Notes under the pieces: model-generated
Told to the model about the DNA's origin: nothing
Databases searched by the model: none
The model's input: the letters and a program-made list of their open reading frames with translations, nothing else
Shown: positions 11,710 through 23,330 of the stretch, in pieces
Numbering within the stretch: the first letter of the stretch is position 1
Layout of the letters: each line of letters begins with the position of its first letter
Assembly: GCF_029227915.1 (NCBI RefSeq)
Contig: NC_079876.1
Coordinates: forward strand, 16,678,001 to 16,742,000
DNA: 64,000 nt
DNA from: Hydractinia symbiolongicarpus
Taxonomy: Eukaryota; Cnidaria; Hydrozoa; Anthoathecata; Hydractiniidae
Reading direction: 5' to 3'
Translations under genes and position numbers: made by a program

Positions 11710-14700
11710 ATGGCAACGGCAGTACCTCCAACAGGATCTTCTCACCACGCATTGATCGCAAACAATGAATATCAAATTAAATTGGTCACGCTTCTCAACG
11801 AATGTTGTGACCACTTACGTGAAATTTTTCATGACCCAGCCCGTGGTAATATGCCAAGGGATAAGAAACAATTATATCTGTCATTAAAAAAATATTCGAA
11901 AGATTTAAACCATCTGAAAAGAGATCAGCTGGAAATCGTTTTTCCACAAGATAAGGAAACAGATTCGGGATTGTTTGACATCACTATTTTATGTGACGTT
12001 CTAATTAATTGTTGTAACGGTATACAAGCACCAATCGGTGGGTGGAGGACCAGAAAACCGCAACCGAATGATTTCAGTGTCGGTGCGGAGATCATTCGAA
12101 TCAGAAATGAGCGGAATATTGTTATGCATGGAAGAGCAATGACTTCAGCACAATATAATCGGTTATGGAACGCCATAGAAGGTATATTAAGAAGACTCGG
12201 ATATGACATAACGAAAATTAGAGATTTGAAGTCTGGTTGTTTAAAAGACTTGGACTTATTTAAGATTGAAATTATGAAAGCAGTTACTGAAATTTTAAAT
12301 TTCAATGTTAACAAAAACCAAGACAATATAAAACAAAATCAAGGTGACATTAAAGCAAATAAAGACAGTATTCAGCAAAACGAAGATGGTATTACACAAA
12401 ATCAAGGTGACATTAAAGCAAATAAAGACAATATTCAGCAAAACGAAGATGGTATTACACAAAATCAAGATGACATCAAAGCAAATAAAGATAATATTCA
12501 GCAAAACGAAGATGGTATTAAACAAAATCAAGATGACATCAAAGCAAATGAAGACAATATTCAGCAAAACAAAGGTGGTATTAAACAAAATCAAGGTGAC
12601 ATCAAAGCAAATAAAGACAATATTCAGCGAAACGAAGATGGTATTACACAAAATCAAGATGGCATCAAAGCAAATGAAGACAATATTCAGCAAAACAAAG
12701 GTGGTATTACACAAAATCAAGATGACATCAAAGCAAATAAAGACAGTATTCAGCAAAACGAAGATGGTATTAAAGAGAATAAAGAGAATTATAATCGATT
12801 AGCAGCCGAAGTGGAAATAGTAAAGCAAACTATTTCTTCATCATCATGTGATCAGAAGAGTTCTCAGTTGAAAGAAACTATAAAAGAACAACCCAGGTGT
12901 GTAATTCTTTTTCTATGTTGTTCCATCATTAAATTGATTCTGTCAACTCAACATAAAAGGCAAATATGGAAAAGTAAATAAATTACCATTCAATTAAATT
13001 CCACTTTATATTTGTGTAACTAAATCACTTTTGTGTAATGATTTCAATGCCCAGCGTGTCAAGTTAGTAGAGTCATCAGCAATAAGAGTCCAGGAGATTG
13101 AAATTATGACAGCAGCGATTGAAATACAAAAATGTAAAGTAAATAAAAACAAAGACAACATTAAGTAAAATCTAAATAACTTAAAGAATGGACTTATTTA
13201 TATTCAAGTTGATGTAAAAAAAAAAAAAACGGAGTTAGGAACATTCAAAATGATTATGAAAGATTGAAAGACGGAATGGGAACAGTAAAGTCCTTTGTTG
13301 TCATCGTGTTGTTCAAAAACTTGTCATTTAAACACTATTGATTTAGAAAGAAATTACGGTTCTATTCTAATTTATATTTTAATCCTTATTTTAGTTATAT
13401 GCTACTAAAAAATTTTCAAGGAGATTTTGTAATAAAATTTGATGATGACTGCTTCAACTGGTCTGCACAAAGTATACAAACTATTATTACTAAAAATTTT
13501 ACAAGACAATCAAAAGAACTTAATTTCGGCGACGATTATTTTGTAGAAGAAAAAGAAGGAAAACTATTACTGCTTATTTACAATCACAAATCTATCAATG
13601 CTGAATCTATCAATGGGTTATCCATTACGTTAGTTGACAGTGAAAGTAAAACTCATTTGATTTCAATTGAAGGTGAGTAAGTTTAGATGACGTATTCTAT
13701 CCAGAAAAAGTTCAAGGCGCTATTTTTCTTCGAAAAAAATAAATAAGGAGTTGGAACAATGAAAATAAAAATAGAACACAAAAAATACATTACTAACTAA
13801 TGTGGATGTGCACAAGGGCAGAGCACAAGTAAAACAAGTTTGGAAAGCTATATTTACAAGCAAATGTAAGGGTTTATTTAAAATATTATTCGAACCATGA
13901 AAAACATTGTCAAGATTTTGTTAGAATAGCAATCATTTTAACGATGCAAGCCACTTATCTCGACAAAAGTTTTACTTTGGCTATGCGAACGCAAAAATAT
14001 ATAAAAATTATTGCAAAGATTCTTAAAAAATAACGTTTTGTATTCTACACCAAAACTTTGACGACTCTAGCGCGTTGTTTTGTACATTACTTTGGATTAA
14101 AATTGGTTGTGTAGAAATGTTGCAAACTAAAATAACTTTTTTAATTAGATATTAAATTGGTTCAAGCGCATATGTGTGAAACCAGCCATTTTGATGTAAC
14201 AACGCACAACAGTAGAAGAATATCTGAACAGATAAAATGCATTGTAGGAGCAGAAAGAGAAGAAGCAGATATTGAATTTATATGTGGTGGTAGCCTGCAA
14301 ACAATGGAACCTAAGGAGTACGAAGCATTTGAAAGAGATTACATCCAGCGTTATTTCACCGTCAATGGTAAATGCATGGAAGAACCACTCCAATTTCCAC
14401 CTCCAATGCAAAACGTCACACATTCCTTATTCGCACAAAAGATAAAGGATGTTATAATCAAATTACAACATTTGTTTACAATATTTACGCATTATAACAC
14501 GAAGGAACATATTCGATTTCTAAAACTGGATAAAGAATTTTCTTTGAGTTTGGAAAGCACAATTACTGATAACAAAAGAATTCTACTTGTGTTGCCAAAT
14601 TATATCGTCAACATTAGATACACAGAAACAACCGACGCAGTTAGAATACAAGATGAAGTCAAAGCGGGCGAAGAGGACTTGAAGGAGCTATCTATCATCA

Positions 14701-17700
14701 CTAAAAAATATCTTAAAAATGGTCACCTGAAAATGGTTAATGTTGTAGCTGCACCACATTTCAAAGATATCGAAAATATCCACCTTTGTGTAGACTGCAA
14801 CCTACTCTCCAAGAAAACTTTGGCTGAGGATAGAAATATGATGAAGTTCTTTTCAAATATTTTGCAAAGCTCACAAGCACAAAATAAAGTTCAGGATAAC
14901 AAGGAACGGTATATCAACATAGCCGGTAAAGTCATGTGTTTTATGGCTACAAGAAAAGCACTCTATTCTGTTCCTTCACTCAGTAAAAACGTCCACGAAC
15001 AAATAAGCTCGTTAATACTTTCTCCACAGCAACTCCGTCATTTATACAACAACTCTTTAAAAAAAATTATAATCGGTCCCTTAGGCAGTGGTAAGACAGT
15101 GCTAGCTTTAGCACATTTGGAAATTGCTTACGAGCGCTCTGAGAATAGATCGATCATATACTACGTAGTTTGGGACGGCAACACATTGCTGAAACGGGAT
15201 ATTGTCAATCATACTAAAAGATTTAATTACAAAGCCGCTGTCGAAGTTGTTGTAAAGGATAATGTCGAGTTAGCTCAGGATTTGAAAATGAATGAAGTGC
15301 CAACACCATACCAGTTAATAGAGTCATTGGTTAAGAAACATGTTGACCAAAACCTGCATCTAATAATTGATGAATTAAATGGAGAGTTATTGAACAAGGA
15401 AGAATCATCTTTGCTTAAACACTATCTGGAGACTGAAGGAAAATTAAATAACTCCTTCATCATTTTTTTCCCACAATCCATTGAGAAACATAGAACATTA
15501 ATTTCACACCAAAAAGTCACAATACATGACAAGTACAAGTATGAAGAAACAGGAATGAAAGTATTAAAACTTAACAGAGCAATGAGAACAACCCGGATAA
15601 TCTTTCAGTTTTTAAAGGCTTTTGAAAATGAAGTAGAACAAGACAAGGTAACAATTAAGCTTCCCGATCAGGAATCAAAAGATGCAATATCCACCAAAAC
15701 AAAAATCGAAAAAAAAAAGAATCTCCTTTCCAAATTTTGGCAACAACTAAAACAACCACAACAACAACGGCGACAACAGCAGCAGCAGCCGCAGCAACCA
15801 CCACCACCACCACAACAACAAGAACAAGGACAAACTACCAGTAGCAATGCCACGCCGATAATAAAAGGAGAAGAAGAAGTATTTAAAACACCGGTTGATA
15901 TTGATGTCGTTGCAGCTTCAATACAAGATGGGGATCTTTCGGGTAATGTTAGAATTGATACTTCATTAAAATTCAATACAGCGTATTCAATCGGTCATAA
16001 TATCGAAGGAACAAAACCGTTATTGATACATCCGGCAAATACTCCAACAACAGACAAAGAGCTTATACCAATGTTAGCGCTTGTTTTACAAGATGTATGT
16101 TTACATCATGCCACTAAACGTTTGTTCATATATAACACATTCCCTCAAAAGGATATTTTTTACAGATTACTAAAACTGTTAAAAATTGATTTTCTTCACT
16201 ACGACAAGTACACTGACTGGAAAGTTTTAAATTGTGATGATATCATAGTTAAAAATCCCTTGCAGAGTCAAAATTATAACCTGCTCACTACTATTGAGGG
16301 AAGTCGTGGAGTTGAAGCAGCCGAATGCATCTGTATAATTAAAAGCAATGATTGCAAGTTAAAACATTTGACGTTAGAAGCAATGTCCAGAGCGACACAA
16401 AATCTGGTCCTTGTTTCAGCGTCCAACGTCTACCAATCGGATACAGTAAAATCATCAACTGGTCATATCATCAGTAAACTGTTAACTGAACATTTGGTTG
16501 AATACAATGTAGAAGTCTCAAACGATGAAGATACAGAAATACCGTTCACAAAGTCTATGAAAAGTAACAATAAAATAGTTTTTAACATAAAACCACAATA
16601 TTGGAAATTCAAAAAAATGATAAAAGATTTGGAACATGTTGGTTTTCAGGCAACGGATGAACGCCTAAATGCGCATGAGATCGTTAGGAAAAAGTAAGTA
16701 AAATTTTTAAACAATAGAGAACAAATTCTCTTTTGAATAGTTCTCAAAGGAGAGATGAGTGTGATCATTCACAATCCTCTCTCCTTTCTTTTGTGAAATT
16801 TGTTCTAGAGAGGCAAAAAAATCACGACATGTGTATCAGGGCCTATTCTGTACTTAATAAAAACATTGTAGGAGTTTTCTGATGTTAAAAATGTTAACCT
16901 GCTGCTAAGCATGAAAATAACAAAAAATTATTAGACAAAATTTTGATCATCTTTTAATTTACTTTATTAAGTAAAAGTCATTAGTTTTGTTAAAAAATAT
17001 GATATAAATGCAATATTAATAATTTTAGCCTTTATCCTCCTGGAAAAGTGAGCAATATAATTTGCTCATATTTTTCAAGTACATCATGTATATTGAGATG
17101 GCAACAGGACGCTGATAAGTACACCGTTAGTAGACAAGAAAGTAATAGTTTAACCTGGAATAACTTAGCAAATGACATTTCTTGCAATCAATACATCGTT
17201 GATGACATGGAAATTGGTAAATCGTGCAAGTTTTGTGTAGTTGCTAAAAATCATCTTGGTGTATCTGATGACAGCATTGTGTCTTATCGTCACAAGTAAG
17301 ATTATATTCAAGTCCTATTTAAAACATTTTGTAGCCATGTGTTGAGAAGTATGTCATTCTTGAGAAATATTAAAACATGCTCAATTTTTTTAGACTTCCA
17401 AACGTTAAGGGTGTCAGATTTAAAGGTAAGAGAAATAGTTATCGTTATCAGCATATTTTTAGGCAAGAAAATCACCACGAGACTCTTTGTCAAAATTAAA
17501 AGACATATAAAAAACATTAGTGTGAAAAAATAGGCAGAAATAATTTCAGGAGTGTTGACTAATTGTGTGGTTTGGAGAAAGTAATATTTATTTTAAAAAT
17601 TTCGTTAAAACTAGATGTTAAAAATCATGAAAATTTATAATTATTGCTTATTTAATGTCGCTACCCATATTAAAAGAATAAAATGATTCTGATTTTTTGT

Positions 17701-20700
17701 TAAACATTTAATTTGTTTCAAAGTACATTTATGTTTACTTTTATGTTTACTGTACTTATACCATGGGACACGCAAAGTAAATTTAATGGCACTATTGTCT
17801 GAAACGAGTTTAGTCCTAGAACCTTTTAAGAAAAAATTTTTCGCTACTTTTTTTCATCTAGTGTTGCTTTTAAAACAGACCTTTACCAAAAACGTAAGAG
17901 GTTATTAGACGTTATTGACTTTTTTATAAAATTTTAACAACGTTTTGCTTTTTGGTCATATGACATTAAGTAAGAAAAACTGAGTGTTATCAAGTTGAAA
18001 TAAAGCTACTTTGCATATTCGTAATATATTTTTTAAAAGTGGGTTTCGCAGTACCAAAACACCAGAGCCGTTAAAATGTGGCGCGCTGCTGTTGCTGTTG
18101 TGTCATAGACCAAACTAAACTCGCTTAGTTTCTGTCATGATAATTTTTATATTATTTTATGACAATGACTAAACAAATAATAGATAATAATAGGTATAAA
18201 ATATTTTGAGAATGGAAAGTAACTCTGATCGACCACTTAAACTTGACATTTTCCTAAAATCTCTTATAAATTGCTGACATTTCGTATATATGAAGTTTAT
18301 TTTTTCGATGAAGAAAATTATTAGTTTCAAGTTTTCCCAATTTCCTTATCAGGGAATGGGAACTTGTAAAATATTTAAAAATGAGATACGATAATGTAAG
18401 TTATCGATTACATCATTGGAACGCTCCGATAAAAGTAGATAAATCTTTTTTAATAGCCCAATTTGGGTGCAAAAATGATACAAATAGGATGCAATTTTCC
18501 TAATAACCCTAGTTTCCTAATAACTCAAGTCTATTTTTTTATCTTTACTGAAGTAAATTCTATTTAATTTTTAACAGCTATCAGATCGCAGTAAACACTT
18601 TTTTATTCTTCAATATTTTTATGGCTAATACACAGCTTAAACAACACAAAGCAATAAAATTCTGTTTCGTATGAAAAAATGCATACCGGATTTCCCGCAT
18701 ATAACCCCATTTCATATAAGCCGCAGCTATTTAAGATAACAGAAAACCGAACAACATTAGATCACGCATCCCTTCGTATAAACCATATTTTGCGATAAGA
18801 AAAAACCAATCAGTGTGTTTTTCTTTGTTATACAAGAATACATGACAAGAAAATATAAAACTTATCCCACATAATAATTTCGTACGAATTTCGTAAAAAT
18901 CGATAATTCAACTTGGCCTGTTACAGAAGGGTGTCAATAAAAGTGATACGAAACCTCACTTGGTATTAATAAAGTATATTTTCCATATTTTCCATATTAA
19001 CCCATACTTTTCATCATTGTCGATAGAAGAAATTTTGTTCAAATATTGCCATTAATTTTATTATCTCGTGGTTGCTCGATTTATTCAAATCATATATTTA
19101 GCACAAATTATTAATAATTTAAAAGTAAATAAGAGCAATTCCCTAAAATTCAATTCCCCCTCACAGCAAACTCGTCATTACAATCAAGCCATGAGCACAA
19201 AGCTGGCGTGGTTAACATCCTAAATATTATTTGTTCGGGTGAGTGAGGTCATTTGCGCCTAAAACAAAAGATTTCCCTATATTGATCACGTGAGCGAAGA
19301 ACAATAGAATTAACCAATCAAAGAGCGCAGTCAGTATTATGATGCCAGAAAAATCGTGTGAGACCCAGCGTAATTTAGGGTGAAACACCTTAAGTAAAAT
19401 TAAATAAAAATCTCCTGGCTGAGTGTAGTTTATATTTTTCGTAAATTTCAAAGACACGGTATGTGGTGTAAAATTCTTTAATTAAGCCTGTTTATAATTT
19501 TTTATCTAACGTAATGGCACACAAATTTGGAACAAGGGATTTCTATAGATATCCAAGATAAAATTTTATTTTGAAACTCAGATGCAAACTTCGGAAAAGA
19601 AGATTGTACTTTGCGTGTCACTACCGGACAACTCAACACGTGTATGCAAAGGGAGAACGTCCTTTTGAGACCTACCTTGACCGACAAACCGAATTGGGCG
19701 GCAAATTAGCAGCGAAATATTTTTTTGATTTTAACGGGAAACAAAAAACGTTTGGCGAATTTAAGATACTGTATTTAAGCGGTCTTGTGGGTATTAAAAA
19801 CAAGACAATTATTTTGAATTCTTGAAAGTAATGTGTTTTTTTTAAGAATAAACACTGAATATTGCAGTCTGATTAGTTAAAAGTTTACATCAAAATATTT
19901 CGCCGCTAAATAGTAGGAACTGTTTCTACTTTAAACCGAAGCGAATTTTTCCAAGCACAATCAAAACAAACAAGAAACCGCGGTCGGTTTAAAATCATAC
20001 TTATCGAAAAGACATTTCATTGTAAACGTTCCGACCAAGAATAGAAGAATTATCGCTAGTATACCAATCTGGACATTAGTGGAGAAAATAATTAGCTACT
20101 GTATCCAGTTGCATCGGTTGCATGTGCATGTAAATTCTGCATTAGGAGGTGAATAATTTAACTCGCATCAAATTGTTCATAAAAATAATTAAGTTAGGTT
20201 TTAAGTTAGTTACAATATAGTAATGAATAACTTCTTTTTTAAGTTGCTCATAATTGAAAATTCTTCCTAATAGAAATCATGAGAAAAAACACAATTACAA
20301 GCAAATCAACAAGTCATTTCATGGTAAAATTTAAGTCGGTTAGTTTTGTTTTACCAATAGCCTGAAGCTGTTCTCATTTTATTTTCAATTTTTGCAATAC
20401 CTAAGTCTCATGTTCTTTAAAAATTGTTCTTATAAAGAAACCCGCGCAGTTTTAACCCATCGCGTGTCAGAGAAACATCTTTGAAATATTCGTGCAGACG
20501 AAATCGAATATATTGAGTACAGTCGTTCTATTTTTATCACTATATCATACTCAACCAAAACGAATATGTTTCATTCAACAAATAATGTTGATAGAAACTG
20601 GTCGTGTGAGGTGAGAGAAATTTTAATTTTGATAAAAGCAGCAGCTAGTTTTTATTATACATTATTTTTACAATTTTTACTGAAAAAACTAAGAAACTCT

Positions 20701-23135
20701 TTTTGCGTGCTTGAGATTATTTTCTACCTTTATCCTGCACTTTTCTCCATACAATCTGAAGAAAGCGTTATTTGTTCATTTGTTAGGTAAGCACAAGGAG
20801 TGCAAAATAAAAAGTAGAAGTTCAGTATTAATATTTAGTGAAGTTTTTTCTTTGTTCGTAAGAAACTAAATAAAGTCATGGAATAAGCATACTAGCCAGC
20901 CTCGGTTTTAGGGATTCATCGCCGTCTTCCCACATGCCATATAGATAAAAAATCCCTGGAATCGAGAGTGCTAGACTAGGCAATATTGATATTTGGTAAA
21001 GTTTCTCTTTTGTTCTTAAGAAGCCAAATAGAGTCATGGAATAAGCATACTAGCCACCCTCGTTATCAGAGATTTTTGCCTTTTCGCTATAAAACATCCC
21101 TGGGGACGAGAGTGCTACACTAGGCAATATTAATATTTGGTACATTTTTCCCCTTGTTTTGAAAAAGGCTAAATAAGTCATGAAATAAACAGCTAGCCAT
21201 CCTATTCTCCAGGGATCTTTACCTTTACGTTCTTTTCCCGCATAAGAAATAGATAAAAAATCCTCGGGGACGAAAGTGCTAGACTAGGTTGGTTTATAAA
21301 AACGCATTATGTTATCGTAGTAATTGTAGGAATACCTATATTTACTTCCGAGATTTCTATTAAAAATGTCATGTGAAATTATTTTAACAGGCGAAAAATT
21401 TTAGGGTCTCGACTTTAACTGAAACATTTCCGTGGTTCATACAAGTAAAACAATTTCCTCCTGATGCAAATTATCCTATACATGATGACGTCAACATATT
21501 TACTTGAATAAAAATAAATTATTACTATACTTTTTGTTTCTGCGTTTTCACAATTACTTTTTTTATGTTTAATACATTATAAAATGTTTTACAATAAAAA
21601 AAAGTATTTAATGATGTCATAAGTTTTTCGTTATCATGTTTCATTAATTTATATTTTTTATTAATTTATTTTTTTATTTTTAGATTTCGTAGAAATTATT
21701 AAATCTAACGATATCAACAAATTGAAAAAATTACTATCCATTCATCCAAACATCGTTCACATGAGAGGTGCAAATGAAAACACACCATTGTTGTGGACAG
21801 TATTGAACACCAACAATACATCAATGGTGGAAATTCTCATCTCATATGGGAGTGATGTTTGGGCGGAAGATATATTGAAACGAAACAGTTATCATTGGGC
21901 TGCATATTATGATCGTCACACAATATTAGATATGTTGTGTCAACATGATGTAACAAACATCAACCGTGTAGATGTTTACAACCGCACACCATTACATTGG
22001 GCTGCAAAGTATAGTCACATCTCATGTGTTGATGTTTTGTTACGTTATGAAAATATTGATGTGACGATCGAAGATATACATGGAAGAACAGCTTATGATG
22101 ATGCTGCAAGATGGAATGAACAAAACCGGGAAATAATAAGACGAAAAATAAAAGATTACGAAGTAAGTTATTAAGTTGATTTAATAAATTAGAAAGGAGA
22201 ATAAATTTGTAATTAGTTTTTATTTGATAATAAAAAGGATTAAATAAATGTTTAAATAAATATTTAGGTATGGAATATTTTTATTTTTTTAAATATTGGT
22301 GTGAAGAAATTAAAAGTTAATAAATTAGAAAGAAGAATGAATTTGTAATTTATTTTAATTTGATAATAATGAGGATAAATGAAAGTTAAAAAACGAATGT
22401 AATGATTCGCAATAATAAAATGATGGATGATTTTTATTTGAGTGAAGTAAACTAATTAACAAATTGAAGGATATAATGAATTCAAATTTAAGAAACTTAA
22501 GAATAAAATGTTGAATGTCAAAAATATTTATAACAAATTGGATAAAATGAATAAAATACTTAAGAATAAAATGTTGAGGTTGTCAAGTAGATTATTGTGA
22601 CAATCCAAAGTAGAAAGTATTTTTAATAAAAAATAGTGAATAATTATAGCTGTTAATAATTCTGATAGCATTAATTTTTATGTATGTAAAAATAATGAGA
22701 GGAGATACTGTAATAAAGAAAAGATAAGTATATATTATAACGAAATTAAAAATAATAAATTTTATAAGAGAAAAAGAAGAAGTAAAAATACAATTTCGAA
22801 CCCAGACTGTTTTTTATTTTATATCTTCTGAAATTGAATGTTATTATTGTTAGCATGAATTAAACATTATAGATGTGAAAATATTTAAAATAAAAGATAT
22901 TTAAAACATTTAAAATAAGAATGACACGATGTTAAACTTTTTTTTCGTAATCCGAAATTATTTTATTTTTTGCATAACGATTGTACAAATTTCGCGTTAT
23001 AAAAGGATTTTATGAACAAATTGACAGATTGTCTCTCATTTAGAAGACATGGCCATGACGATGGCTGTTCTAATACTTAGGTAGCTATACTTTGAAATAA
23101 CAAATCTTTTTATCTTTCAGGACATGACGAAGTGA
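11710..23135 (+). CDS. HEPN / coiled-coil / helicase-like NTPase / FN3 / ankyrin protein, 7 exons
   Basis: Seven exons (11710-12896, 13395-13672, 14149-16693, 17029-17295, 17394-17425, 21684-22162, 23121-23135) total 4803 bases, an exact open frame of 1600 residues plus TGA. All junctions are GT-AG and all phases agree. Domains: DZIP3-type HEPN at about 10-170, with the R135-N-I-V-M-H140 (Rx4H) RNase-type motif; IxxNxxx coiled coil at about 200-360; an unknown domain at about 396-489. A helicase-like NTPase follows, with Walker A GPLGSGKT near 798, Walker B LIIDEL near 893, an arginine motif LNRAMRTT and a late SRATQNLVLVSA. A Q/P-rich insert (about 1020-1050) splits it. FN3 is at about 1337-1426, then four ankyrin repeats. 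The start ATG lies 2 nt after a likely acceptor (11707), so a 5'-UTR exon probably exists. Binding or sensing of RNA is inferred from HEPN plus NTPase. Confidence 0.85.
12337..12780 (+). repeat. 63-bp coding tandem repeat (three IxxNxxx heptads per unit)
   Basis: About seven 63-bp units within exon 1 of the HEPN gene, each giving 21 residues such as QNQDDIKANKDNIQQNEDGI plus T or K. Isoleucine recurs every seven residues with asparagine three positions later. Units differ by only a few bases, so the array is young or kept uniform. The minus-strand open frame across it (12295-12756) is a shadow. Confidence 0.85.
13050..13320 (+). pseudogene. Relic of a duplicated coiled-coil exon inside intron 1
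   Basis: Intron 1 of the HEPN gene contains frames resembling exon 1. EIEIMTAAIEIQK followed by VNKNKDNIK parallels exon 1's FKIEIMKAVTEIL and VNKNQDNIK. A later IQNDYERLKDGMGTVKSF parallels ENYNRLAAEVEIVKQTIS. An in-frame TAA and a run of A's (about 13217) break it. It looks like an old copy of the HEPN-proximal coiled-coil exon lost from the mature transcript. Confidence 0.55.
17426..21683 (+). other. Intron 5 of the HEPN gene (4.3 kb)
   Basis: Bounded by GTAAGA at 17426 and a pyrimidine-rich TTTTTAG at 21683. It holds no supported gene. A short plus frame at 19571-19825 is open for 84 codons but has no recognised domain. The only clear structure is the threefold hairpin repeat at about 20855-21290. 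Confidence 0.6.
20855..21290. repeat. Three tandem copies of a ~140-bp hairpin repeat
   Basis: Three successive units share 'aaataaagtcatggaataag', an 'actagccagcctcg' block, a variable middle and 'ggggacgagagtgctagac' (starts near 20865, 21020, 21165). Each unit carries the opposed CCTCG and GGGGACGAG arms of the hairpin family seen elsewhere in the window, here amplified head to tail inside intron 5 of the HEPN gene. Confidence 0.6.
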
Positions 23136-23308
23136 ATATTTCAAATGATTTTGTTTTGAAAAACAACAATCAGTTTGTGAGGTGAGACGGTACTTTATAC
23201 AATTGGATATATTTCTCTTTTGTTATTTCTATTTTTAACTTTCTCTCATGAAATTTATTTATTTTTTAGATGAGGAACGAGTTATTTTTTAGTTTTATTT
23301 TATATTGT

Positions 23309-23314
23309 AATAAA
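23309..23314 (+). promoter_or_regulatory. Candidate poly(A) signal AATAAA of the HEPN gene
   Basis: AATAAA follows a likely last, non-coding exon starting at 23270 after the acceptor ATTTTTTAG. The stop at 23133-23135 lies 46 nt upstream of the exon 7 donor (23181/23182), short enough to avoid junction-triggered decay by the usual 50-nt rule. Confidence 0.45.
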
Positions 23315-23330
23315 TTTATTTGTAGTAAAA

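Noticed and set aside
12295-12802. Long open frames on both strands over the 63-bp repeats
   Set aside because: A repeat unit divisible by three keeps all frames open; only the plus frame continuous with the HEPN domain is supported.
15668-15976. Cys/Gly-rich minus-strand frame
   Set aside because: Shadow of the Gln/Pro codons in exon 3 of the HEPN gene.
23121-23181. Longer C-terminus reading HDEVNISNDFVLKNNNQF in the last exon
   Set aside because: Needs incoming phase 1, but the ankyrin exon ends in phase 0 with a strong GTAAGT donor; the phase-0 reading stops after DMTK.
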